The position numbers were made by a program, and so were the translations under genes. From contig NZ_FOEJ01000008.1 of assembly GCF_900110705.1 (NCBI RefSeq), forward strand, positions 22,398 through 86,397: a DNA stretch of 64,000 nucleotides, in the 5' to 3' direction. Positions within the stretch are counted from its first letter, which is position 1. Each line of letters begins with the position of its first letter. Under the pieces are notes generated by a model, which searched no databases, was not told the DNA's origin, and was given only the letters and a program-made list of their open reading frames with translations. The DNA comes from Loktanella sp. DSM 29012. Lineage in GTDB: Bacteria > Pseudomonadota > Alphaproteobacteria > Rhodobacterales > Rhodobacteraceae. Shown here one piece after another: positions 54,592-63,594 of the stretch.

Positions 54592-55727
54592 AGGTCGCGC
54601 TGGTCTCCTCGGGCTCGGGATCGCGCGGCGGAGGCGAGCTTTATCTGCGGGTGCTGGCGCAGGGGCTGATGGCCTTGGGTTATGACGTGCTGGTGCTGAT
54701 CCCCGATCACCCCCGCATGGATGAATTTGCCACCCAGATGGGTGCGATTCCGACCCGGCGCTTTGCCTTTTGCACCACCTATGACCGACCAACCCGCGCG
54801 CTGGGGGCCTGGGCCGACCTGCGCCAGCGCAGACGCCTGACAGGGCTGTTTGCGACGCTCGACGTCGATGTGCTGCATATCAACCAACAGGTGGCAGAGG
54901 ATGCGCTTGATCTGGTGCTGGCCGCCGCCGCCAGTGGCAAACCCTGGCTGTCGACGATCCACGTGGGCCATGCCGCCCGTGATCTGGGCGCACGGCTGGG
55001 CGGCCTGCGCGACCGGGTCACCGCCCATGTGCTGGGCCGGTTGCGCGGGCATCATATCGCCGTCAGCACGGCCACATGCCAGCAACTGACGGCGCGGCTG
55101 GGACCGGTCACGCTGCATCCGGTGCCGAATGGCGTGGCGGTGCCGGACCCGGACGCACTGACCCGCGCCCGTGCGCAGGCCCGCGCCGACTGGGGTGTGG
55201 ATGACGACACGATCGTTCTGGGCACCGTCGGCCGGATCGCCGCGCAAAAGGCACCATTGGCGCTGGTCGATCACACCGCCGCCACCGGGCAGACCGGGGT
55301 GCAGCTGGTCTGGATCGGCGACGGTGACCTCAGGGATTCGCTGACCGCACGGGCGGCCAAGGCCAGCCTGCCCCTGCACGTGGATGGCTGGCGCGACGAT
55401 GCCGCCCTGCGGCTGGCCGGGCTCGACATCTTTGTGCTGCCCTCGCTGTTCGAAGGCCTGCCGCTGGCCCTGCTCGAGGCGATGCACGCGGGCCTGCCCA
55501 TCGCCGCCAGCCGCGCCGACGGCATTGCAGAGGCACTGACCCATCCGGTCACCGGCCTGATGTGCGACAGCGACGACGATTGGCGGGATGCATTGCAGCG
55601 GCTGATCACCGATCAGGCCCTCCGCCTGCGCCTTGGTGCAGCGGCCCGCGCGGCAGCCGAGGACCGTTTCAGCGCCGCCGCCATGGCGCGGGCCACGGCC
55701 GACCTCTATGCACAGGTGCAGCGGTGA
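54588..55727 (+). CDS. GT4 glycosyltransferase
   Basis: A 379-residue GT-B enzyme: VALVSSGSGSRGGGELYLRV, VDVLHINQQVAEDALDL, HPVPNGVAVPDP, LGTVGRIAAQKAPLALVDHT and VLPSLFEGLPLALLEAMHAG (donor-site Glu pair). It shares the small operon of three GT4 genes at 53.5-56.9 kb. Donor and linkage cannot be told from sequence. Confidence 0.92.
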   Translation: MKVALVSSGSGSRGGGELYLRVLAQGLMALGYDVLVLIPDHPRMDEFATQMGAIPTRRFAFCTTYDRPTRALGAWADLRQRRRLTGLFATLDVDVLHINQQVAEDALDLVLAAAASGKPWLSTIHVGHAARDLGARLGGLRDRVTAHVLGRLRGHHIAVSTATCQQLTARLGPVTLHPVPNGVAVPDPDALTRARAQARADWGVDDDTIVLGTVGRIAAQKAPLALVDHTAATGQTGVQLVWIGDGDLRDSLTARAAKASLPLHVDGWRDDAALRLAGLDIFVLPSLFEGLPLALLEAMHAGLPIAASRADGIAEALTHPVTGLMCDSDDDWRDALQRLITDQALRLRLGAAARAAAEDRFSAAAMARATADLYAQVQR

Positions 55728-56881
55728 CGCTGCGCGTGCTGCACGTCAGCCCCTATATGGCCGCCGCCGCCGGTGGACCACCGGTTGTCGTGGACCGGCT
55801 GGTCGCGCGCGCTGCTGCGAATGGTGCGGATGCACATATCCTGACGACTACCGCCTATAGCGACGATAGTGGTGCCGGTCTGCGCCGGACCTATCCTGAC
55901 CTGACCCTGCTGCCGCACCAGCGCGCCGCACTGACCGGGGCCGGTCGCGCCGCTGTCAGGCGCGCCGTCGCGCAGGCCGACATCTTGCATCTGCACACGG
56001 TCTGGTCGCCGCTGACCGCCGTGGCCGCTGCCGCGGCCCGTCGGCAGGGCGTGCCTTATGTGTTGTCACCGCACGGTATGCTCGATCCCTATTCACTGGC
56101 GCAAAAGCGGCTGAAAAAACGCGCCTACCTCGCACTGGTCGAGGGGCGCGTGCTACGCGGGGCCGCACGGCTGATTTATACCGCACAGGACGAACGCGAT
56201 CTGGCCGCCCCCGTCGTGGGCCACGACCGCGCCGATATCGTGGCCCTGGGGGCGGATGCGCCGCCCGGGGATACGGCCGGTCTGCGCGCGGCCTTTTTCG
56301 CGCGGCACCCCGATCTGGCCGGGCGGTCACTGGCCCTGTTTCTAGGCCGCCTCGACGATAAAAAGAGACCCGAAACCGCATTGCAGGCTCTGAATCTGGT
56401 TCGTTCCGATCACCCGGACGCCGGTCTGCTGATGGTCGGCACGGGACCGGCAGAACAGGCGCTGCGCAACCTGACCCGACAGCTGGGGTTACAAGACGCG
56501 GTGCGGTTCACCGGGTTTCTGTCAGGCCAGGACAAATGGCAGGCAATGGCGGCCTGCGATCTGTTCGTGCTGCCCTCGCGGCAGGAAAATTTCGCCATCG
56601 CCCTGGCCGAGGCGCTGCACGCGGGCCTGCCCGCACTGCTGACCCGCCGGGTCAATATCTGGCGCGAGATCACAGGTGCGGGCGCAGGCGTCGTGATCGA
56701 CGACACCGATGAGGCCGCCATTCCTACCCATCTGGCTGCAGGCTGGCGACACTGGCTGGTCGATCCCGCAGCGCGCATCCGTGCTGCGTCAGCGGCAGGC
56801 CAGCTTGCGCGCGCGGCCTTTGACTGGGACGACAGCGCGGCGCGGACCCATGCCATCTACCGTGCGGTGCTGGCGGGCTGA
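55724..56881 (+). CDS. GT4 glycosyltransferase
   Basis: A 385-residue GT-B enzyme from a GTG overlapping the previous stop. It shows LRVLHVSPYMAAAAGGPPVV (acceptor-side Gly-rich loop), LHTVWSPLTAVAAAAA, YVLSPHGMLDPYSLAQKRLK (as in WcaI/ExoL-like enzymes), LFLGRLDDKKRPETALQALN and FVLPSRQENFAIALAEALHA. Last gene of the plus-strand run. Confidence 0.92.
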   Translation: MTLRVLHVSPYMAAAAGGPPVVVDRLVARAAANGADAHILTTTAYSDDSGAGLRRTYPDLTLLPHQRAALTGAGRAAVRRAVAQADILHLHTVWSPLTAVAAAAARRQGVPYVLSPHGMLDPYSLAQKRLKKRAYLALVEGRVLRGAARLIYTAQDERDLAAPVVGHDRADIVALGADAPPGDTAGLRAAFFARHPDLAGRSLALFLGRLDDKKRPETALQALNLVRSDHPDAGLLMVGTGPAEQALRNLTRQLGLQDAVRFTGFLSGQDKWQAMAACDLFVLPSRQENFAIALAEALHAGLPALLTRRVNIWREITGAGAGVVIDDTDEAAIPTHLAAGWRHWLVDPAARIRAASAAGQLARAAFDWDDSAARTHAIYRAVLAG

Positions 56882-56886
56882 GGCGT

Positions 56887-57378
56887 TCAATCCGCCAGCA
56901 CGGCCGTGTGGTCGGGCACGACACTGCCCGGCGGGATGCGTGCAAAGGCCGTGACCCAGACCCCTGCCCCGATGTCCACCGGCCTGCAAAAGAAGGCAAA
57001 GCCGGGATCGGTCCAGTCGTGGTTGCCCGTGAACACATAGGCCCCCTGGCTGATGCAGCTGTCGGACCCGATCCTCACGGTGGTGTGGTTGTCGATCCAG
57101 ACCCGTTCACCGATCCAGACGTTATCCCCGACCTCCAGCCACCAGGGCGACTTGATGTCGATCCGGGGTTTCAGCACGACCCCCCGCCCGATCCGCGCGC
57201 CAAAGACCCGCAGGAGCGCCGCCTTGGCCCCCGATGGCAGCAGGCCCAGCACAGCACCGCGCAGGACAAGCGCATTGACCAGATACCACAGCGCCAGCGT
57301 CACCCGCCCCGGCTGGCCGGGAATCTGCGGCCGGACAAAGGACGCAAGGTCCAGTTTCGCGATAGGTCTGGTCTTCAT
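56887..57378 (-). CDS. WcaF-like hexapeptide acetyltransferase
   Basis: A 163-residue colanic-acid-type (WcaF) O-acetyltransferase: VTLALWYLVNALVLRGAVLG, FGARIGRGVVLKPRIDIKSP, VGDNVWIGERVWIDN, ISQGAYVFTGNHDWTDPGF (with the His-Asp region) and ITAFARIPPG-type end (here VTAFARIPPGSVVPDH). ATG at 57378 is chosen because GAAAGG lies just upstream; ATG 57399 is possible. Convergent with the GT4 run, divergent from the wza-like gene. Confidence 0.85.
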   Translation of the reverse strand: MKTRPIAKLDLASFVRPQIPGQPGRVTLALWYLVNALVLRGAVLGLLPSGAKAALLRVFGARIGRGVVLKPRIDIKSPWWLEVGDNVWIGERVWIDNHTTVRIGSDSCISQGAYVFTGNHDWTDPGFAFFCRPVDIGAGVWVTAFARIPPGSVVPDHTAVLAD

Positions 57379-57605
57379 CTGGGGCCTTTCGTCTGACATG
57401 CCACGGCGATTGTCACGGCAATTACCCTCCAAGGCCAACCCTATTTGACCGCGCAACCGTGCAAGGCCCCGTGAAAGGTGTCGCGTTGCTGCAACCGACC
57501 GGCACTGCTGGCATGTCGCAGGGTGACGTCGCAAGACCACCATGCCATAAGGGCACGACAAGCAACGGGTCGTGATCAGCGCGGCTTTGGGGGACGAATT
57601 CAGAC

Positions 57606-58964
57606 ATGAACCTGCGCACTCTTCTGCTGGGCACGGCCCTGGCCCTGCCCACACTGGCCCTGACCGGCTGTGGTTCCACCTATGTCAGCAGCACCGTATC
57701 CGAGAATTTCGGCGATCTGACGGTGCGCGAGATCAAGATGACGGCAGAGACCATCCGCTTTGCCAACAGCCAGCCCTACAGCCCGCGCAGCCTGCCTGCC
57801 GAATTCTTTCAGACGGCGGGTGCAGGGTCCCTGCGCGGGGCCGGTGCGCTGCCTGCGGCCCCCGATTTCCCCGATATTACCCCGCAGCGGCTGGAACTGC
57901 GGCCCCCGCCCCAGACCGTGCCCGGCCCCTATACGCTGGGCACCGGTGATGCGGTCAGGCTGACGCTGGCGCAATCGACGGCGCTGGATGCGACGACGAC
58001 CACCGCACAGGAACTGACGGTCCGCGACGACGGCACGGTTTCGATCCCGCAGGTCGGGTCGATCAATGTTGCAGGCATGACCGTCGAGGACGCCGAAGCC
58101 GCCATATTCTCGCGCCTGATCTCGGCGGGGATCGACCCCAATTTCAGCCTCGACGTGGTGCAGTTCAATGCACGGCGCGCGGCGGTGGGCGGGGCTGTCA
58201 GATCGCCACGGGTAGTGCCGATCACGCTTAACCCGCCCAGCCTGAACGAGGCCCTGCTGACCGCTGGCGGATTGCAGGTCGACGACCCTGAATTCGCCTC
58301 GATCCGCATTTACCGCGACGGCACGCTTTACCAGATTCCGCTGGCGGATTTCCGGGCGCGGACCGATCTGCAAAACCTGACGGTGCTGCCGGGGGATGCG
58401 ATTTTCGTCGATGTCACCTATGACTTGGCGCGTGCGCAGGCCTATTATCAGGGCCAACTGGGCGTGATCGCGACCCAGCGGGCAAACCGCACGACGGCCC
58501 TGTCCGAACTGTCGACCGAAATCGGCCTGCGCCGCGCCGTCCTGGCCGAAGAGCGCGGCCTGTTCCAGACCCGCGAATCCTTGGGTGCCACCGAACGCGA
58601 CTACGTGTTCCTGGTGGGCGAGGTGTCCCGCCAGACCCGTTTCCCGCTGCCGTTCAACCAGCAATCCAGCCTGGCGGACGCGCTGTTCGAAAACGGCGGG
58701 TTCAACAATATCACAGGCAACCCCGCGCAGATCTACGTGATGCGTGCCGATCCCAATCCTGCGGCACAGGGTGCTGTGACCGCCTGGCATCTGGATGCGC
58801 GCAATGCGGCGGCCTTTACGCTGGCCCCGCGGTTCGAATTGCGACCCGATGACATCATCTTTGTCCAGCAGCAACCGATCACGCGCTGGAACCGTGCGAT
58901 CGCCCAGGCGATTCCGTCGCTGCTCAGCCCGCTGAACGCCGCAAACCAGCTCGCATCGAACTGA
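57606..58964 (+). CDS. wza: Wza-like polysaccharide export outer-membrane lipoprotein
   Basis: A 452-residue export lipoprotein: signal peptide with lipobox LTGC (Cys22), the polysaccharide export domain from about 105 (GPYTLGTGDAVRLTL, TVRDDGTVSIPQVGSINVAG), SLBB-like segments (RSPRVVPITLNPPSLNEALL and a second around 345-385), and VLPGDAIFVDVTYD. It would form the channel for polymer made by the Wzy-like pathway. A 7-bp inverted repeat (TGGCATG 57509-57515, CATGCCA 57541-57547) lies upstream. Convergent with wzc. Confidence 0.9.
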   Translation: MNLRTLLLGTALALPTLALTGCGSTYVSSTVSENFGDLTVREIKMTAETIRFANSQPYSPRSLPAEFFQTAGAGSLRGAGALPAAPDFPDITPQRLELRPPPQTVPGPYTLGTGDAVRLTLAQSTALDATTTTAQELTVRDDGTVSIPQVGSINVAGMTVEDAEAAIFSRLISAGIDPNFSLDVVQFNARRAAVGGAVRSPRVVPITLNPPSLNEALLTAGGLQVDDPEFASIRIYRDGTLYQIPLADFRARTDLQNLTVLPGDAIFVDVTYDLARAQAYYQGQLGVIATQRANRTTALSELSTEIGLRRAVLAEERGLFQTRESLGATERDYVFLVGEVSRQTRFPLPFNQQSSLADALFENGGFNNITGNPAQIYVMRADPNPAAQGAVTAWHLDARNAAAFTLAPRFELRPDDIIFVQQQPITRWNRAIAQAIPSLLSPLNAANQLASN

Positions 58965-58967
58965 CGA

Positions 58968-58997
58968 CACCCCCGCAGGTCGCGGGGGCGCCTGCGG
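58968..58997. terminator. GC-rich hairpin between convergent wza and wzc
   Basis: Two overlapping stems can form between the two stops: CCCCGC (58971-58976) with GCGGGG (58982-58987), and CCGCAGG (58973-58979) with CCTGCGG (58991-58997). There is no T tract, so termination would be weak or Rho-assisted. Position between convergent genes supports a terminator role. Confidence 0.4.
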
Positions 58998-59005
58998 TCC
59001 CGCGA

Positions 59006-61180
59006 TCAGTTGTCGTAATATCCGTTCTTGCCGCCACCATAGGCGCCATAGCCGTATTTGCTGCCATAGCCGTAGCGGCGCATGCCGCGCGGGTCGATCT
59101 GGGTCAGCACCAGACCCGTGACCCGCAGGTTGGCCTTGGCCAGCTGTGACAGGCCCTCTGCGACCTGGGTCTGGCTCGTCTTGTCCCAGTTCACCGCATA
59201 GAGCACCGCATCCGCATAGGGGCCGATCACGCGGGCATCGGGCACCACCAGCACGGGCGGCGTATCGACGATGATGTAGTCATACAGCGTGCGCGCCTGC
59301 GCCATGAAATCGCGAAACGCCGAAGAGGCAAAGACATCGGCCGCGTTGATCGCCGATTTCTCGCCCATCAGGATGTCGATGCCCAGATCGCCATTGCGCA
59401 GCACCGCTTCTTCCAGCGAGGCCTGACGCTGGTTGTCGGCGTTCTGGCTGAACTGCGCGATCACCGACAGGATGCCCGGCCGTTCCGTCGCATCGGGGAA
59501 ATAGGCGCTGAAGGTCCGGCGTCGGATATCGCCCTCGATCAGCAGCACCCGCTTGTCCAGACCGGCCAGGTTCTGCGCCAGTGCGATGGCGGTCGTCGTC
59601 TTGCCCTCGGCGGGCAGCGACGAGGTCATCATGATGACCTGCGGTGGCCGGTCGATATCGGACATCAGCAACGACGTCCGCAGGTTGCGCACCGATTCCG
59701 CCGCCGCAGAGGTCGGCTTGTTCGCCAGATACATGATCGTGGGCACGCGCCCCTTGGCCGGGATTCGCGGGATCTGACCCAACACCGACAGCCGTGTCCG
59801 TTTTTCCAGCTCTTCGGCGGTGCGGAAGGTGTTTTGCAGCATCTCGCGGCCCAGAACGATGCCTGCCCCGACCAGAACACCCATGAGGAACCCCATGAAG
59901 GTGATCCGGCTCTTGCGCGGTGCGACATAGCTGCCCCACAGCGCCTCTGACAGCACCCGGCTGTCGGCCTGCTGGACACCGATCTGCACGCTGGTCTCAC
60001 GCAGGCGGTTCAGGAATGTTTCATACAGGATCCGGGTCGCCTCGGTTTCGCGTTCCAGCTGTTCGATCGTGATCAGGTCGGCAGACTGGCTTTCGAATTG
60101 CAACGACAGACGGTCAATCTGCGATTGCAGCTCGGTGATCTGGTTCTGTGCCCGCATCGCCTCGGCCTCGGCCTGCTCGCGCAGCTGCACGAAACGGCGG
60201 TCGAACCGCTGCTGGCTGGTGGCCTCGCCGGTCTGAACCCGGGCCAACAGGCCGCGCAGCTGCGCGTCGTCCAGGGCTGCGACCTGTTCGGCGGGTGTCG
60301 CATCCTCGACCGCGATGATGCGGGCCAAGGCATCCTCGGCGCGGGTCCGGGCCAGTTCCGCCAGTTGCAGCTGGCTGGTGGCCGCGACCGACTGGCTGTT
60401 GAGCTGGGCAATCGCCTCGGGGCTGGCCAAGGCGCTGCGCGCGCGCAACTCGTTGATCTCGTTCTGGCGCGTCTCCAGTTCGGCCTGCAATTCGGACACC
60501 CTGTCCGACAGCCAGATCGCGGCATCCTCGGTGCCCTGCACCTTGGACTGGATCTGGTCCTCGCGGTAGATCTCGGCCAGCGTATTGCTCAGCAATGCGG
60601 CCTTGCGCGGGTCCTCGCTGACGGCGGAAATCGAGAACACATAGGTGAAACGCTGGATCGAGGTTGAAATCCGGTTGCGCACCCGGGTGATCACGGCGTT
60701 GCGGTTTACGGGCCGGGGCGCTGCGGCGGGTGCGGGTTCGGGGTCCGCGCGAAACAGCCCGATCACCCAACCCGGCACGTCGCGCAGGCCAAAGGGCGGA
60801 TCCCCGCGCAATGCAGGGTTGAATTCGGGGTCCTGCGTCAGGTCCAGACGGTCCACCAGGCGGCCGATCAATTCCCGTGAGCGGATGATTTCCATTTCGG
60901 TGTTGAAGCTCGACTGGTCGCGTCCCAGCTGCGGCACACCGCCGGTGATCTCCAGGGCGGCCGGATCGGCATCGAAATTCAGCGCCATCTGCGTCGTGGC
61001 ACGGTAGGTCGGCACCTCGACACGGTAGGCCTTGTTGGCGGCATGCAGGAAACCGATCAACGCGCAGACCCCGATGATCCACTTGCCCCGCCACAGCGTG
61101 TTGAGGATGGTCAGGATGCTGAAGGTCTTGCCCGTGTCCTGATCTGCGGCTGTCATGGTATTTTGGGGGGCAGGGGACAT
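59006..61180 (-). CDS. wzc: Wzc-like polysaccharide co-polymerase and tyrosine autokinase
   Basis: A 724-residue bacterial tyrosine kinase. The N-terminal Wzz domain has a membrane helix near 30-50 and long coiled coils through about 400; a second helix (ITFMGFLMGVLVGAGIVLG) precedes the cytoplasmic kinase. Walker A is SSLPAEGKTT (about 520-529), Walker A' LLIEGDIRRR, Walker B YIIVDTPPV. Seven tyrosines cluster in the last 22 residues (RRYGYGSKYGYGAYGGGKN and then GYYDN), the autophosphorylation tail that controls chain length and export. ATG at 61180 fits the signal-free N-terminus. Confidence 0.93.
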   Translation of the reverse strand: MSPAPQNTMTAADQDTGKTFSILTILNTLWRGKWIIGVCALIGFLHAANKAYRVEVPTYRATTQMALNFDADPAALEITGGVPQLGRDQSSFNTEMEIIRSRELIGRLVDRLDLTQDPEFNPALRGDPPFGLRDVPGWVIGLFRADPEPAPAAAPRPVNRNAVITRVRNRISTSIQRFTYVFSISAVSEDPRKAALLSNTLAEIYREDQIQSKVQGTEDAAIWLSDRVSELQAELETRQNEINELRARSALASPEAIAQLNSQSVAATSQLQLAELARTRAEDALARIIAVEDATPAEQVAALDDAQLRGLLARVQTGEATSQQRFDRRFVQLREQAEAEAMRAQNQITELQSQIDRLSLQFESQSADLITIEQLERETEATRILYETFLNRLRETSVQIGVQQADSRVLSEALWGSYVAPRKSRITFMGFLMGVLVGAGIVLGREMLQNTFRTAEELEKRTRLSVLGQIPRIPAKGRVPTIMYLANKPTSAAAESVRNLRTSLLMSDIDRPPQVIMMTSSLPAEGKTTTAIALAQNLAGLDKRVLLIEGDIRRRTFSAYFPDATERPGILSVIAQFSQNADNQRQASLEEAVLRNGDLGIDILMGEKSAINAADVFASSAFRDFMAQARTLYDYIIVDTPPVLVVPDARVIGPYADAVLYAVNWDKTSQTQVAEGLSQLAKANLRVTGLVLTQIDPRGMRRYGYGSKYGYGAYGGGKNGYYDN

Positions 61181-61290
61181 CAAAATTCTTCTTTCATCCA
61201 GAATACCGCGCACTGCGCGATGCGCAGGCCGCGCTGCGCCTTGCATAGACGATGCAACCCGAAGGTTCCATTTTCAAATTTCGTCCTGAA

Positions 61291-61329
61291 TATCAAGTCG
61301 CGGGCCACTTGCCGATGACAGACTTGATA
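61291..61329. promoter_or_regulatory. 9-bp inverted repeat in the wzc/phosphatase divergent spacer
   Basis: TATCAAGTC (61291-61299) and GACTTGATA (61321-61329) are perfect inverted copies with half-site starts 30 bp apart, near three helical turns. They lie 111-149 bp upstream of wzc and 63-101 bp upstream of the phosphatase gene, so a bound regulator could act on both. Confidence 0.55.
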
Positions 61330-61391
61330 CGGACGCAAATTTTGCCCACGGTCCGCCCGACCCGACCAGACCGACCAGGAGCCACAGCGCC

Positions 61392-62135
61392 TTGCTGCAA
61401 TTGTTTTCACGCCTCTTTGCGCGCCAGACGCCGCCGCCTGCCCCGATGCCCCCCCTGAACGTGCCCGATCCGGTGGCGATCATCGGCGACATCCACGGCT
61501 GCGCGCGCCTGCTCGATATCCTTCTGGACCGGATCGCGACGCTGGCCCCGCAGGCCACCATCGTTTGCGTGGGCGATTACATCGACCGCGGCGACGAATC
61601 CGCCGCCGTCATCGAAACTCTGATGGCCAGCCCCCAGATCACCTGCCTGGCCGGCAACCACGAGGCGATGCTGCTGGGATTCCTCGACGATGCTGCGGCC
61701 AAGGGCCCACGCTGGCTACGCAACGGCGGGTTGCAGACGCTGGCCAGCTACGGTGTGGCCGGTCCCAATGCCGACGGCACCCGCCCGCTGGACCGCGTGC
61801 GCGATGACCTGGCACTGGCGATGGGTGACGCCCGGATCAACTGGCTGCGCGACCTGCCCAAATGGATGCAGACCGGCAACCTGCTGATCACCCATGCCGG
61901 TGCCGATCCCGCCCGCGCGCCACAGGATCAGGACGACCGCGACCTGATGTGGGGACATCGCGATTTCATGGCCGTGCCGCGCAGCGACGGACTGTGGGTG
62001 GCCTACGGCCATGTGATCCAGGACGCCCCCAGTGCCGCGGAGGGGCGCATCGCGCTGGATACCGGAGCCTATGCCACCGGACGCCTGACAGCCGCCGGCA
62101 TCCACGGCGACAGCGTGGATTTCATCACGACCTGA
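61392..62135 (+). CDS. PPP-family metallophosphatase
   Basis: A 247-residue calcineurin-like phosphoesterase: GDIHG (32-36), GDYIDRG (61-67), GNHE (88-91), LITHAG (about 160) and a late His region, i.e. all the metal ligands of bacterial Ser/Thr/Tyr protein phosphatases and diadenosine tetraphosphatases. TTG start with AGGAG ten bases upstream. Divergent from wzc over 211 bp; it may counteract Wzc phosphorylation, but this is inference. Confidence 0.88.
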   Translation: MLQLFSRLFARQTPPPAPMPPLNVPDPVAIIGDIHGCARLLDILLDRIATLAPQATIVCVGDYIDRGDESAAVIETLMASPQITCLAGNHEAMLLGFLDDAAAKGPRWLRNGGLQTLASYGVAGPNADGTRPLDRVRDDLALAMGDARINWLRDLPKWMQTGNLLITHAGADPARAPQDQDDRDLMWGHRDFMAVPRSDGLWVAYGHVIQDAPSAAEGRIALDTGAYATGRLTAAGIHGDSVDFITT

Positions 62136-62380
62136 CGTGTGGTGCCGCTGATTGCACATAAAGTCTTACAGGGGCAGAAAATTCCGGCACTGTGACCTAT
62201 CTCCGAGTGGCCCCCCGAAGGATTGGCCGTGTCGGCGGAATGCCACACTGCCCTGTCCGCTCAGCAGCGCGCCAAGTAATGCCGCCATACTTCTGAAATC
62301 GTGCGATTAATATGCGTGAGCTTAAAGCAACCCAGAAGTGGCAAGTCTGATAACCAATGCAATCCACGCCCAGATAGCTC

Positions 62381-63544
62381 TTACATACCAGCGCTCAATT
62401 GACGTGAAATATCAAGGAACTGCTCAAGGTCCTCCGCTTCCAGCTCGAGCAACTCCGGCACCTCGACTTCAGTCACTGCCCGGAACTCGGACCATGACTG
62501 GTCCATCAACCCTGATACAGCCGCCGCCGCTTCAAGCGTGCGTAGCGTATTCACGGCCGCGTCGGCGCGTTCGGTCGCACGTTGGAGGGCCGCTACCGTT
62601 TCTGCTCGGCGTCCTTTCAGGATACTTTCGTATTGCCCGATCACATCAAGGATGTGTTCCTGGGTCTCGACATTGCGGGCGTAAGTTGCGCGAGTTGCTT
62701 CGAGGCGCGCGGCCTCCCGCTGTAAACGTGTTTCGGCGAGTAGCGTCAGGTTTTCGGACCGCATTTCTTCCAATCGCGGGAGCCAGACTTCATCGTAGGT
62801 CGAAAGATGCCGTGCAAGCATTCGACTATGAACGAGACGTGTGATCGAGGCCGCACCCAGATAGCGGCGCCCGGTCTCTTGCGAGAGGCCTTCCTCGAGA
62901 GCCTCACTCAACTGTTTTTCAACCGCGACCAGTGTGTTCACGACAACTGCGGACTCGACCATCAAGCCGCCGTGAACCGACAAAAGCGCGGCACGTGCCT
63001 GATCGGGCGTCAATTCGATACCGTGGAAGGCACGCAAATCGGCAGCCAGTCCAGAGGCTGCCCCTTCACGCTCAGCGCGAAGGGTTTGGATCGCGGTCTC
63101 GGTTTCGATCAGGCGCCGGTTGATCGCCTCGACCGTTCCAGGGGGATGTTCGCGGCCGACCAGGCGATCGACCATGCGCGCTCCTTCGGAGGCCGGTGCC
63201 CCTTTTTGTTCGAGGCGAAGCTCTGCCTGCAGGTCAAGCACCTCAGCCAAGGCCATATCCAAGCGTTCGACTTCTTCCGTCCATTGCGCATGCTCTTCGG
63301 GTGCTATGAGCTCAAGCGCCTCATCAAGAAGCTCGTCGAGATCATCTTGGTAGTCCTCCGCCCCGCTCGTGAACCATCCTCCCTCCTGGGATGCCTCACG
63401 ACCGTCCAACGCACGTCGCACCTCGTCGAGCTCTTCCAACAGATAAGGAATGAACTCAGCTGTTTTGACTTCCGCTTGGGCCGATGCCGGAAAAGGAAGC
63501 ATGAGAGAAACACATATGAGTATACCAGCAGAACTTTTGAACAT
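62381..63544 (-). CDS. Periplasmic coiled-coil protein of unknown function
   Basis: A 387-residue secreted protein. Residues 1-22 form a signal peptide (cleavage likely ASA/QAE). The mature part is almost wholly alpha-helical, Glu/Leu/Arg-rich with heptad-like stretches (VERLDMALAEVLDLQAELRL; LAETRLQREAARLEATRATY; a C-terminal VPELLELEAEDLEQFLDI). No enzymatic motif is recognised. GC and codon style are lower than the polysaccharide genes. The 245-bp spacer before it (62136-62380) shows no gene or hairpin. Unclear role. Confidence 0.7.
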   Translation of the reverse strand: MFKSSAGILICVSLMLPFPASAQAEVKTAEFIPYLLEELDEVRRALDGREASQEGGWFTSGAEDYQDDLDELLDEALELIAPEEHAQWTEEVERLDMALAEVLDLQAELRLEQKGAPASEGARMVDRLVGREHPPGTVEAINRRLIETETAIQTLRAEREGAASGLAADLRAFHGIELTPDQARAALLSVHGGLMVESAVVVNTLVAVEKQLSEALEEGLSQETGRRYLGAASITRLVHSRMLARHLSTYDEVWLPRLEEMRSENLTLLAETRLQREAARLEATRATYARNVETQEHILDVIGQYESILKGRRAETVAALQRATERADAAVNTLRTLEAAAAVSGLMDQSWSEFRAVTEVEVPELLELEAEDLEQFLDISRQLSAGM

Positions 63545-63594
63545 AAGGCACGTATCCGGTTGTAGGTTCTTGGCAGCTTGGCATGAGACAATAT

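Noticed and set aside
57509..57547. TGGCATG / CATGCCA inverted repeat upstream of wza as a firm operator
   Set aside because: Only 7-bp half-sites 25 bp apart; chance is likely in this base composition, so it is mentioned under wza but not called.
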